Below are positions 46,831-58,100 of a stretch of DNA of 64,000 bases, piece after piece; the first letter of the stretch is position 1, and each line of letters starts with the position of its first letter. The notes under the pieces were generated by a model, which worked only from the letters and a program-made list of their open reading frames with translations, searched no databases and was not told the origin of the DNA. The translations under genes were made by a program, and so were the position numbers. Location of the stretch: NCBI GenBank assembly GCA_017311315.1, contig CM029610.1, positions 42,610,870-42,674,869 of the forward strand. The letters run 5' to 3'. The stretch comes from Dendrocalamus latiflorus (taxonomy: Eukaryota > Streptophyta > Magnoliopsida > Poales > Poaceae).

Positions 46831-47615
46831 GGTCCGTTCTCCCTCCTCTTTTCTCAGTCGTCCAATCAAAGATCAGCCGTCCAGATCCACATGTACGTAG
46901 TTCTTCCGCTCCTCGTAGAAAAGGTCGGGCCCGCGCTCCTCCTCTTCTCTTCCCCCCACATCCTCCGCCTCCCGCAACCACTCCACTTCTCGCAACTGCC
47001 GCCTCCTTCTCTCCCCCGAACCCTCGTGCCACGCCTCCTCCTCTTCCTCAGCGCCACCACCAATTCCTTCTCCGTACGACAACATCTAGTCGTAGTCCCC
47101 CAACTTCCCCCAGCAGCGTCGCATCCCCTCATTGTCGCTTCCCCAACTCATTTGCCTGCCGCCTCCTCTCCCCATTTGCCCGCCGCCGCCTTCCCACCAC
47201 CACTTCCTGTAACCGCCACCTCCTTCTCCCCCGAACCCTCGTGCCACGTCTTCTAATTGGAGAAGAGAAGAGAGGAGAGATTGTCAATAAGTTATATCAC
47301 TCAATCTGTATTTACTTAATTAATTGGAATACAATTTGTATGTATTACATTTATAACAATCTATATGTTGAAACTTGCAAAGGATATGGATGCATGGAAG
47401 AAAAGCAATTGAAAAGGGGATGGATGTTACATGGGCTCAAGGATTGGTAACAACAAGATACATATGTATTGCTAAAAGGATATGTAAGACGTCATCTCGC
47501 CTCACGTCTTACCACTTAAAAGGTGTGAGGGGTGGATGGTTTCGTCTCGTTTTACCGCTTAATAAACTTGATATAGTACGTGCTGTCTTAAAGTATGACT
47601 TGTTTTTCCTTGTAG

Positions 47616-47990
47616 AATCATAATTATGCTGTCGTCCCAGAGTCCCTCCCAGAAGGGGTGAATGTAACACACATCAATCTCAACGATAACAACTGTGCTG
47701 GCCTTCAGTACCCTAAGATGAAACTTATGTTTCTTCAGTACCATGCAGAGTCCTCCTCGGGGCCTCACGACTCCCATGCAGAGTCCTCCCCGGGGCCTCA
47801 CGACTCCCATGCAGAGTCCTCCCCGGGGCCTCACGACTCTTAGGTACATTTCCTTGACTAGTACTTCTAGAGATACAACCTGTTGGTACAATGTACTTAG
47901 ATTGTGATTTCGTTGATGCTTTGAATTTGTCTCTTGTGCTTTACAGCTTTTGGTGAATTCATTGAGCTGATGAAGAACAACAGATTTTGA
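47616..47990 (+). pseudogene. Carbamoyl-phosphate synthase small subunit (carA) 3' fragment
   Basis: Exon-like block 47616-47843 after a TTGTAG acceptor reads NHNYAVVPESLPEGVNVTHI, then LNDNNCAGLQYPKMKLMFLQ, then YHAESSSGPHDS. A second block 47947-47990 after CTTTACAG reads FGEFIELMKNNRF and stop. Together they match the end of the glutamine amidotransferase domain of plant plastid CPSase small subunit, which supplies ammonia for carbamoyl phosphate (arginine and pyrimidine synthesis). In the real enzyme the HPE motif supplies the catalytic His and Glu; here Pro is replaced by Ala and the motif is repeated three times (47742-47840), then TAG at 47841. Phases of the two blocks do not fit. No upstream exons (ATP-independent N-domain, catalytic Cys) are nearby. 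A dead fragment, probably carried by the Helitron beginning at 46795. Confidence 0.8.
47742..47840 (+). repeat. 33-bp coding repeat, three copies
   Basis: Three adjacent 33-bp units (47742, 47775, 47808), each encoding HAESS(S/P)GPHDS, differing by single bases. The unit length keeps frame. The third unit ends tct instead of tcc. Confidence 0.95.
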
Positions 47991-48473
47991 GGAGCGAGGA
48001 TAGGAGTACATGAAAAGGTTTTAATACTTGTATTGGGGCTCCTTTGCAGGTTTCTGCTGAGCACCAAGCTCATTTTTTTTTTTGTATTTGTAGTTCGTTT
48101 TTTATTCCTAAGGTTCTATGTTCTGGAATTTCTGGGTCAAGGACTAGAGAATAAGATGGACTAGAGAATATGATGTTTTGTGCCACTAAATCGGTCTATG
48201 CATAGATATTTCACTCTTTAGACTTTCTTTACTTCTACCCATTCATTCCCACCCATTCATTCCCATTCCTTGTAAAGTTTTGAGATGATATATCTTATCA
48301 ATTCTTCTGGGCAAGCAAGCGATGCCATACCAATCTGTTGCACAAGCAAAGCCGGTCGGTGGTCATCACTGTTGTGGGGAATTGTACCAGTTGATGACTT
48401 GATGTAAAGGATGGGAAGCAGATAACAATGGCTCATTTGGGGAATATCTCCTTTTTCCCAGCTAATTTGCTCC

Positions 48474-49047
48474 TGTTATGAATCTTAGTTTATAACGGGT
48501 AAATACCATCAAGAGGAGGGGATGAGGGTTGGCACGGCTGACGGCTTGGCTAAAAGGGAAGGACTTTAGAGAAAATAGGAGATCATGAGCTAGGAAGAAG
48601 AACTTAAAGAGAGACTAGAATAGCTCTCTATTCTTATTGCTTGATTGCATATCTAAATATAAAGATATGTATCTAATTATTCTTAATATAAAGATATTGT
48701 TACAACTTTGGTCTCAGGAGAAAACACGCACATCGCAAATAATTTGAGAGAACACCGAAGAAATTTTTGAATTTCTTTTTTCTTTTATTTGCTCCCCCTC
48801 TTTCTTGCTTTTCTTCCCTTCTTACAAAACTGGGTACAAGTCTCCCCAATATATAGAAATAAAACTCTCATACTCCTATTCCGATTCGGACTTTAAGTTG
48901 GACTCAACTTCAACTTGAGTTACATACGGAGATAAACTCTACTACGTCTTAAACTCTAAATCAAGATTATTTGTTACAGATATGCTTTTGTCCCTCTTTT
49001 TGTGCAGCCTATAATGGGTCGTAGCCCCTTAGTCCACGTCCCTAACA
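48474..49047 (-). mobile_element. Solo LTR, 574 bp, TSD GCTCC
   Basis: Ends TGTTA...TAACA. On the minus strand it starts TGTTAGGGACGTGGACTAAG and has a CTATATATTGGGG promoter-like motif in the middle followed by an A-rich segment, the normal LTR direction. A perfect GCTCC duplication flanks it (48469-48473 and 49048-49052). No coding region. Copia-type by style, but the superfamily is unproven. The flanks 47991-48473 hold the probable 3' UTR of the carA fragment and nothing else recognised. Confidence 0.85.
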
Positions 49048-49052
49048 GCTCC

Positions 49053-50165
49053 TTACATGGATATGCTTAACGCTGTTGTCAGATTTTCATTTTCTGATGG
49101 AAAACCGCCGTGCTTTTGGTGGGACAACAAGTCCTATGTAGATCTTTCGATGTGCATCCGGTCATGGCATGGAACTTTTTCGTTTATCTGAAGTGCATTT
49201 ATAGATGCTCACCCCGACCCGGTTGACGGTGCTAAGAGGAGAAAAAGGGTTAAGATTTTGCATTGCAGGTGGCGGTGGTCCTGACCATTGCTTCCTGGGA
49301 GAATCTATTCAGAAAAGAGAAAAGCAGGGAGTTGTTTTTGTTCTCAATCATCGGCTGTTTTTGGCACTTTGCATGGGAGTGAGTTGTTGCATTCGGAATC
49401 TGCATTTTGTATGGTCAGAGATCATAGACCCTTCACATCTCCAGAAAAAAAGGAGGCAAGAGTCCAAAGAGAATCTATCTTTTCTTTTTTAAAGAAAATA
49501 TTAATTTAATTTATTGGTGCAAGACAATGCTCATAGTTCTTTGCTGTAACAGAAAGGCCACATTAATTCAATTAGTGGAATCTCGCTGGATTTTTAAAAA
49601 AAAGAGTAATGTAATAGGCGCATAGCAGGGGACTCTTTGGATCAAATGATTTTCATAGGAAATCTGCAGGAAGAAAACATCTTATTTTCCTCGTAGATTA
49701 TCTGTTTATCTTTAGCAATGGTATTTTTAAGTATTGACAGTGGTACACACAAGAGAACAATAGTGGTAAGTTGCTATAGATTTCAGACTTTCAGAAGGCG
49801 TTGCTGTCGAGCCTTGAGTTGTATTTTAATTTTTTTGCGCTGTCTTCATCTGCTATTATGAGAACCATCGCATCACAAATAATAAATACTAAATCAGTCC
49901 TTCTGAAATGGCTCATCTGCACATGGCCATGCATGCATATTTTTCATATCCAACTCATTGTTTACAGATATTCCGACTGACAGACTGTATTAGGAGGAGA
50001 TAGCTAATAGTGTCGCATCACATATAAATATATAATGTATAAATACTACTAAATGTGTTACATTATTGTAATTGTCGGGAAAAAAACACCAAGCCAATCA
50101 CATATAATAGAGAGACAATAGGAGAGTAGGAGACAAAATATAGTGGGATCTGATTGTTTTATTAA
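49053..50165. other. Intergenic, no recognised gene
   Basis: ORFs at 49205-49509 have no recognisable domain. AT-rich sequence follows to the Helitron end at 50166. Confidence 0.5.
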
Positions 50166-50309
50166 CTAGTATAGTGCCCGTGCTAACGCTACGGTAAAAT
50201 ACAAAACAAGATAAAATTTGTAAAACATAAAACGAACAATCAGATTCATTAAGATTCACGTCTCATATATTGTATAACCAAATAGTTTTGTCATATAATG
50301 AATGTCACA

Positions 50310-50860
50310 TAAATACGTGGTCATTCCGACCACGTGAACTCACGACCACGTCTAAACCTCGTAGTTGTAGTTCCCTACGACCACACAAGAAGTCTATCGA
50401 CCACGCCCACCCTCTCTCAACGTGGTTGTAACCCTTCACGACCACTCAAACCGTGGTCAAAGTACCCACCACCGACCGCTCAAACCACGGTCAAAGCACT
50501 TTTCGACCGCGTCCAGCCCCTTACCACGTGGTTATAACCCCTTACGACCACGTCTGCGAGTCCTTGGCCGAGCCCCTTGCCATTTACGACCACACTGTGG
50601 CATTTACGACCACTCAGAAACACCCACCGACCACTTATACCGTGGTCGAAGCCCCCACCGACCACTCAGAACGTGGTCATAGTGCCTTACGACCACGTTC
50701 ACCCTGTCGTAACGTGGTCGAAGCACTCTCCGACCACGTTCACTCCCTCACAATGTGGTCGTAGCCCCTTACGTCCACGTCTGCGAGTATCGGGTCGTGT
50801 CCAAGTCATTTACGACCACTCAATGTTGTTTACGACTGCTCGAAATCAACTACAGGAATG
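50310..50860. repeat. CGACCAC/GTGGTCG array inside the Helitron
   Basis: About 25 exact or near copies of CGACCAC or its complement in 550 bases, both orientations alternating (for example ccgaccactcagaacgtggtc). Spacers are C-rich and unlike those of the array at 28655. No protein is implied by the ORFs across it. Confidence 0.8.
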
Positions 50861-50903
50861 TTGTGTAGACATTAAAAGAATGTTGAGATGGACATATGCA
50901 GAC

Positions 50904-51005
50904 CTTAAGCTCAGCTAAGACCTCACGGGCAGTCTTCCCAGACGCACATATCATGAACACAAACCCAAACTTGTCCCTGTATTTGGCATTCCACCCAACC
51001 AACTC
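50904..51005 (-). pseudogene. OHCU decarboxylase (TTL/allantoin synthase) exon
   Basis: One clean 34-codon exon between TGTAG acceptor and AAG|GTCTGC donor: ELVGWNAKYRDKFGFVFMIC then ASGKTAREVLAELK. This is the C-terminal half of the OHCU decarboxylase domain of plant transthyretin-like protein, which converts OHCU to allantoin in ureide synthesis. No neighbouring exons of that gene are present. Captured fragment; open but without a start. Confidence 0.85.
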
Positions 51006-51275
51006 CTACAGCAGATGAAGAAACAAAATTGAGTCCACAAATCAGATCACAAACTTGTCTACCTTTGAAGACCTTCCTCAATCCCTATTGGGTTAACAGC
51101 TTTATAAAATGCATCCCAAGTGCACCACCCAAACCAGTCCAGGTTTGCAGGGATCTAACATTTGTGATGAATTTAAACAAGACTTGTGAAAAACAAAATA
51201 AACGAAAGCTGTCCAAGATTGACAATCTTAATCTAATCAGCTGATAGAAGTATAAATGAACCTGCTTATCTGTAC

Positions 51276-51349
51276 CTGATTGATTCCTTCATAAGCTTGA
51301 AAGGGTTGTCCCCTGAGTTGATGAAAACCGCATCAACTGCTTCCATCGT
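51276..51349 (-). pseudogene. Probable raffinose synthase/Sip1-family exon fragment
   Basis: A 74-base block following GTGCAG and ending ATCAG|GTACAG reads TMEAVDAVFINSGDNPFKLM then KESI. It resembles the 'xxAGxxPFxxIxxAxK' segment that precedes the catalytic FGWCTWDAFY region in galactinol-sucrose galactosyltransferases and related alkaline alpha-galactosidases. It is joined within about seven bases to the FtsH fragment. The match is short, so the family call is moderate. Confidence 0.5.
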
Positions 51350-51356
51350 CTGCACC

Positions 51357-53123
51357 TGCCCTTGCCAACAAAGTCTTCCCAGTTCCTGGAGGGCCAACAA
51401 GCAGAACACCCCTTGGTAATTTTGCTCCCAGCTTCTTGTAGTTCAGTGAACCATGCAGGCAGCTCACTATCTACATTAGGAAATTGCCATATTGAACAAA
51501 AGGTTCACGAGTCTTGTCTGGATATTCTGTCAAGTGTCAACAGCAGTACAGAACTAATTCTTGTAGGAAGAACTGGAAATAGCACATTAGTTGAAACCAA
51601 TATAATTCCTAGTATCAACAAACTTCAGCACTCAACAGAATTCAGCGATAGAAGTACCAACTATTAATTAACCATCCAACAGTATATACTTGTCCTAGAC
51701 TTCTAGTACCTATCATATTTGTATTCATATTCCAGAGATGCTCCCGGTATTTTCTTCAAATGAGGTTTTATATAACAAAAGCAGAGCAAACATATGATTT
51801 CCTAGAAGAACCACATTGTAATTCAGCAATAAGAAGTCAACATGGCAAGCAGGCTCAAATGCCCCTGAATGAAACTTTGACGAGATTTTATTGTAGCATT
51901 CCTATTTTCCGAAGTTCCCTTTCCTCTCATATGAGAAAACTTAGTTCAAATTGTCCTACAGAGCCAGAGGGTGCATAAAGTACATTTAGTTTGTGTCACA
52001 AACTCACAATGCATGACAGAGAGGGATTTCCCACGAAATGTGAAACCACCTTTTGTGCATGCCTAAAGTCATACATTATTTGATTCACGCATCCTGATGA
52101 TGCAAGAGCAAAACAAAACAATCTCACCCTTGCTATTTGCATTTTCAATAGAATGACACGTGATATTTGATGCATAATTGTGAAAAACACCACCCCTGAT
52201 ACTTGATTGACATTTTGCTGACTTGCTATATCAACGTACTCTACCGTTTCCTCTTCCATTCTATGTCTGATTGTTATATTCACACATTCAACAAAGTATC
52301 AAACATCACAGAAAACAATCATGTGTAAGCAGTAGAGAAGCCATATTCACCTCGACAAGCTCCTCCTTGGCTTCATCAACGCCCTGGACATCGTCGAACC
52401 CCACTCTCTGCTTCCTCGGCCGGCGCCGCTTCTCCGCGCTGCCCCCAGCCGACATCTGCCTCTGTATGAACCACATCATCGGCAGCAGCGAGACCCACAG
52501 CGTCAGCAGCGTGCTCAGCATGTCCACCAGCAGTCTCCCCGCCGGCCGCGGCGCCGACCGGTAGTCCACCCCGCCCTCCCGCATCAGCCCCAGCAGGAAC
52601 CCCTCGTCGTGCGGCACCCTCCTCGCGTAGTACGGCCACTTCGCCGCGGCGGCACCTCTACCGGCCTCGCGCGCGTCGTTGTTGTCGCCACCATCGCCGG
52701 ACTTGCTGAAGTAGATGCGGCGCGAGTCCTCCTCGAACGCGACGGCGGCAACGGCGCCCTCGCGGAGCCCCGCCACGAGGTCCGAGTAGGGCACCTCCCG
52801 GGCCGCGTTCTTGGGCAGCGCGAGCCGGGCGGCGAGGAGCAGAACTGCCAAAACGACAGGCGCGGCTGTCGCCAGCGGCACGCGGCGGACAGCCCGCCGG
52901 AGCGCGGCCGCGGCGTCGCCCGCGAGGTCCCGCGGCGACAGCCGCCGTAGCCGCCACCACAGCAGCCGCGGCCGGAGCCGGAGCCGCATCTTCTTGCGGT
53001 CTGGCCGGAGGATGCGGCGACCGCGGTTGCCACGGCAGCCGCAGCGACGGGAGCGGCGAGCGGGGGCAGGTCGGGGGAGGAGACGGCCTCGGGATCGGGC
53101 GGCGGGGAGGACGAGGAGGACAT
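51357..53123 (-). pseudogene. FtsH-type protease 5' fragment (two exons)
   Basis: Exon 1 (to 52351, donor GAG|GTGAAT) encodes RLRLRPRLLWWRLRRLSPRD, a hydrophobic span, ALPKNAAREVPYSDLVAGLR, AFEEDSRRIYFS, a second membrane span (LLTLWVSLLPMMWFI) and VGFDDVQGVDEAKEELVE. Exon 2 (51470-51357) continues IVSCLHGSLNYKKLG and reaches Walker A GPPGTGKT, ending LLARA. This is the N-terminus and start of the AAA domain of a plant organellar FtsH (FTSH7/9-like, my recollection). The rest of the AAA domain and the HEXXH zinc protease are absent. The ATG at 53123 opens a different frame from the FtsH frame (first ATG 52989), so either a frameshift exists or the true start was different. A captured, non-functional copy. 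Confidence 0.82.
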
Positions 53124-53447
53124 GGCCGGTGGGTCGTCGCGGCGGCGGCTAGGGTTTGGTGGAGGAGGAGATGGGGAGCAGAGGAGGAGGTGGGGAATCG
53201 GTCATATAAGGAGGACAGTGTTGAATCGCGGGCGGGCGCCTCGTGTTGAAGCCTCGCGTTGAAGCCTACGTTCCATCTAGGCCGCACGATTGGGTTGAAG
53301 CCAGGGAGAGTTTTTTTTAGCCCTTGATTTTAATGAAGACAATTTGCTGGGTGCATTTTTGTGGGTGCACGAAGGTTGGTGCTCTCAGCGGGGGACGTAT
53401 TCTTGGGTGGACTGAGTGTAATTTCAATTGGTCAATTATAGTAGAGA

Positions 53448-54545
53448 TCACCTCTTGTACGAAGGAGTGCTTTATTTTATACTGAACCCAGCAGGAGTAC
53501 TTCAGTTATTTGACCACAAAACCCTTAAGGCTAAGTATTCGTAACAAGATGCTCATTTTAGGGAGTTGTTTATCCACGTGGACATGGCACTTTTCCTAAG
53601 CAATTTGGATATTTTTGGGAGTCTAGATGACACAATCTAGTGCTGTTGACTTGTGGCGAAGATGACTTCCTCCATCCAAACATATAGGGCGTATTTTATT
53701 TTTATATATAGACCAATGAGATATTATCTTTAAATACTATATTTAATATATACATATAGAGAATATAAAATAAAGTTGAATATTTAATTTGCATTGGAAT
53801 ATAAAGTACATTCTATATTTAAAGATAAAGTCATTAAAAAAAATATATCCTATAAATTTGAACAAAATTATACTTCTCCTTTTAGATGGCAATGTTTTTT
53901 TCCCCTAACTATTGCCCATGTTTTTAGAGCTCCAAAATGTCACACAGTCACGACCTCACGGTAGTGTATTAGAAGCTAATTTTATTATGTTGCAAATATG
54001 ATACAACAACATATCAAACTTTTTTGGGTTTTCAGTTTTCACATGGCCATGCGCGCAAGGAGCTAATGTTTGTACGTTATACATAGAATGTATTTGCTTT
54101 TGAATAAAGCATGACAAGCTATGTTACATGAACTAGGAATGTGAAGAACACCTTTAGTTTCTTCTTTTTAATGTTGTACTGCTCGAGACAACGAACATAT
54201 TTGAGAAGTTGATAGTGTCGTATGCAAACGAGCTATAACTACCAGTCTACCACGGTTGCTAGGTGATACATTGTCAAGGTTTCCTCTGAATTTTTTCATA
54301 CCATACAATTATGTATTTTCAATATTAACAAACGAAGCATATATTTGTAAGTTTAGATGAAAAATAGTCTTAAGGAATCGACTGGTATTTACTTATTTTC
54401 AATGTCTTTCATACATTAAGAAAGAAGTATGACAAGCAAAAGAGCACGCACTATTTACGATTTTTTTTAACACGTTTAACTTTTTTCGCCCATAAAACAC
54501 CCCTAAGGAGCTGCATGCCTTCGCGTTTCATGTTTGTTGCTCAAC
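53448..54545. other. Intergenic, contains a MITE
   Basis: Bases 53666 to about 53872 look like a degenerate MITE: the left end CTTCCTCCATCCAAACATAT and the right end (inward AATTTTGTTCAAATTTATAG) are related, with the familiar grass body 'gagatattatctttaaatac'. The rest is AT-rich with no gene. Confidence 0.5.
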
Positions 54546-55151
54546 TCATGAGTCCGCCCTCACCGCGCCGCCTTCTCCCCCTTCCCCACGCCGCCCTCTT
54601 CCAAAACCTCTAGCCGCGCGAGCCCTGCCTGCCACACCGGCTGCTCCTCCGCGCCTCCTTCCAGCGCTTCCTCCGACCCTCCGGGGGATCTTGGTAAAGC
54701 CTTGGTTTGAGTTTCCCTTCCCCCGACCTAATTCTTGGTTAATCTCTGTGTTTCCATCCAATTCTGTCGTGAGTCCTTGCCTAGATTGCTTGCGAGTTTG
54801 GTTAGTCATAGTTACCAATCTGCGATAGTTGGGTTAGCCATTTAGCAGATAATTCATGTGGAAGGTTTCAGTAGTACGTGTGGTTTGATCCCTAAGGGAC
54901 CCCGAAGCGCATCGCCTCCAGTTGCAAGGTCCATGTCCTGTTCGTTGCATGTAACTTCTCTCTTGGTAGAGTTTAGTTGCACAAGTAGGGACGGTGAGAA
55001 ATTCTGCCATGCTAATGGTATGACTTCCATCTACAGTTACTTTATGTTCTTTGTGCTGGCAAATGGCCGTTCTTTCAGCGTGTTATTAGGATTCTTGGTA
55101 ATTAAGGTTCTTGATTGTAGGTTACGTTATTATCTTGAAGATTGCCTTTGA
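54546..55151 (+). promoter_or_regulatory. 5' UTR/promoter region of the TTM gene
   Basis: A pyrimidine-rich, GC-rich leader (54555-54690) ends at TCTTG|GTAAAG, a plausible donor. GATTGTAG|GTTACG at about 55120 could be the acceptor of a 5'-UTR intron just before the ATG. Inference from sequence only. Confidence 0.4.
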
Positions 55152-58100
55152 ATGGAGCGGAGCGATTCCATGGCTGACTCGCCAAGGAAGCGAAATAGCC
55201 TTCTGCGAGACCAGGTCCAGCTGGTGAAAAGGAAGCACACAAACCGCAATGAAATCGTCCCCTTTCCCGAGCCATTGTCTTTTGAGAAAGGCTTCTTTGT
55301 TATGATCCGCGCTTGCCAGCTTCTGGTGCAGCACAACGAAGGGATGATATTTGTTGGAGTTGCGGGCCCCTCTGGGGCTGGAAAGACAGTGTTTACTGAG
55401 AAGGTGCTTAATTTCATGCCTAGTGTTGCTGTGATATCAATGGACAACTACAATGATGCAAGTCGCGTAGTCGATGGCAATTTTGATGGTAACCCCTAAG
55501 CTCCAGGCACTTTGCATCTTGTGTTATCATGCACTAATTTGGATGGCTACTTCCTTCGCAATAGGAAGATTTCTGTAATAAGCAATAAGAGAGAATTGAC
55601 ATTGCATTCCTCTACAGATGCTCTTATAGTTCTTTCTTGCAAATGCACACCTGTGCACTGATAATAACATATTGCATATGCTTAATGATACAATGGAAGT
55701 ATTATTGAGTTTTATTGGTAGAAGCTGTATTCATTGAGGCAGCACTGGTGCTAACTAGAGGAATTGATGTTTGTTCTTTGTAATGTTTGGTCAGATCCAC
55801 GTCTAACAGATTATAACACACTGTTGGAAAATATTCATGGTCTGAATGAAGGAAGGTCAGTTCAGGTTCCAATATATGATTTCAAGATGAGCTGCAGGAT
55901 TGGATACAGGTAAAACATTCTTGCATAATCATTGCCACCTTACAGTACTAGAAACTTAGGTTCATATTTCATCATGATCTTATCTACTCTAATATTACTT
56001 TTTCTTATGGCCAACAGAACAGTTGATGTCCCTAGCTCCCGTATTGTTATTATTGAAGGAATCTATGCATTGAGTGAAAAGTTACGGCCAATATTGGACT
56101 TGCGTGTTTCTGTCACTGGTGGTGTTCATTTTGATCTGGTAAAGAGGGTCCTAAGGGACATACAGCGAGCTGGTCAGGAGCCTGAGGAAATAATTCATCA
56201 GATCTCGGAAACGGTTGCTTGAACCTTTTGACTTGACTCTATATATTCTTTTTCCTTGAGTTTTTTTCCCTATAATAGATCAGAACATAAAATTCATCAG
56301 CAGTTTCATGGTTTATATTTGCATGTATAGTACCTCTTTCAGCCATCCATGCGGTTTAACAAGATGAAAGATGGTATTTTCAGGTTTATCCAATGTACAA
56401 GGCTTTCATTGAGCCAGATTTGCAGACAGCACATATAAGAATTATCAACAAGTTCAACCCTTTCTCAGGGTTTCAAAATCCTATGTACATTCTGAAGGTA
56501 AACCTAACTTAATTATGCTCTTTTTTTGTCATCCATGTCCTCGTAATCTTACTGTTTTCTGATGGCAAGATGGCTGATTGTTGAATTTTTACCAATGGGA
56601 TAAGTAGAATACTAAATATTTTCCTTATGATTTATCAAGATGACCTGACTCTTCAATGTCTACACTTGCAGTCACCAAAGTCTCTGACACCAGATCAAAT
56701 CAAAGCTGTTCTTGGTGAAGATCAAACAGAAAGCAATGAAGAAACTTATGATATATATCTACTTCCACCAGGTGAAGATCCAGAAGCATGTCAATCTTAT
56801 TTGAGAATGCGGAATAGGGAAGGGAAATATAATCTGATGTTTGAGGTATGCCAGTTTTATGTTTAGTTGTTACATACTATGCATTTGTGAAAGATATTGT
56901 TGGTTGTTCTGTTACAAGCATTGCATTTTACGGTCCATTTTATATGCATTCTCACCTTCTTAGTCACTGCCTTTTATTCAATACATGTAGGTTCTAGGAA
57001 GCTTCACCTTGCTAGAATATTCAAATTTTCACCACAGTAGCACCTGTTAGTTCATAAGCTTAATTGTGTACTGACTACTGAGCATAAGAAAAAAAGAGGA
57101 AAGGCCAGCCAAGTCTTAACTGTACTTCCCTTTCTTAACTTGGTTCATTTGCTCAGTCTTCTTTGAAGATTTATGGGGATCTCTACCATGGTAGTTAGCT
57201 TAGATATACCCTATTTTACCTTTGTTTTTCTTACTATCCTATCCTATATGCACGAAAGAAATCCTTGTTGTTGGCCTTGGTGTTCACTGTTCACTAACTG
57301 GCTTGTGTTATTGGTAATTTGAAGGAGTGGGTGACCGATAATCCTTTTATCATATCACCAAGGATTACTTTTGAAGTCAGTGTACGTCTTCTTGGTGGTT
57401 TGATGGCATTGGGATATACTATAGCAGCTATACTGAAGAGAAGCAGTCGTGTATTTTCTGATGGCAAGGCAACTGTTAAAATTGACTGGCTGGAGCAACT
57501 TAACCGAAGGTATATTCAGGTGAGCACCATCTTTGCTGTTTGATTCCTGCAGTTTCTGTTGATATGATCTGTATTTGGATGCATCTTGACTACTAGCCAA
57601 TTCATTATTGATTATTCTTTGTAGCCCAACAGCTCGTTAAGAAATGCAAAATTTCTTACCTTGCTTCTTTTTTATTAAGGTGCAAGGAAGAGATAGGTTT
57701 TATGTCAAATTTGTAGCAGAGCAGTTAGGTTTGGATGGTTCTTATATTCCGCGCACATATATTGAACAAATTCAGCTGGAGAAACTGATGAATGATGTCA
57801 TGGTATGTGCTTATCTAATTATATATTATATTGTATATTGTTCACCTTAATGCTAGTTGTATTTCTTAGTTTTGGGGTGGTATCTAACAAGGTGATGTGC
57901 AGGCATTACCAGATGATTTGAAGACAAAGCTCAGCATTGATGATGAGCTGGTTTCAAGTCCAAAAGAAGCTCTTTCCCGGGCTTCTGCTGATAGGAGAAA
58001 CAAACTTCTGAAAAGGTTTCTTCGTGTTATTTCTGTTACTAATTTAATCTCCTAGTGATTTGTTGAAACCGTGAAATCTGAATGAAGTTAACTGACTTTC

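Larger units (their letters stand above)
50166..53447 (-). mobile_element. Helitron carrying several captured gene fragments
   Basis: Minus-strand element of 3282 bp. The 5' end TCTCTACTATAATTGACC (53447) is preceded by A. The 3' end GTAGCGTTAGCACGGGCACT then ATACTAG (50166) is followed by T. Insertion between A and T, a TC start, a CTAG end and an imperfect CCGT...ACGG hairpin about 12 bases before the end are the Helitron hallmarks. There is no target duplication or TIR, as expected. It has no RepHel protein, so it is non-autonomous. In the same direction as the element lie an FtsH 5' part (two exons with intron), a probable raffinose-synthase-family exon, and one exon of OHCU decarboxylase/TTL, followed by a CGACCAC motif array near the 3' end. 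Confidence 0.8.

Noticed and set aside
50334..50918. ORFs rich in Pro/His/Arg over the CGACCAC array
   Set aside because: Open in all three frames because of the repeated motif; no protein signature.
51357..53123. A functional FtsH protease gene
   Set aside because: Only the N-terminus and Walker A remain; the sequence then runs into an unrelated exon, and both Helitron ends enclose it. The zinc-protease part is absent downstream on the minus strand.
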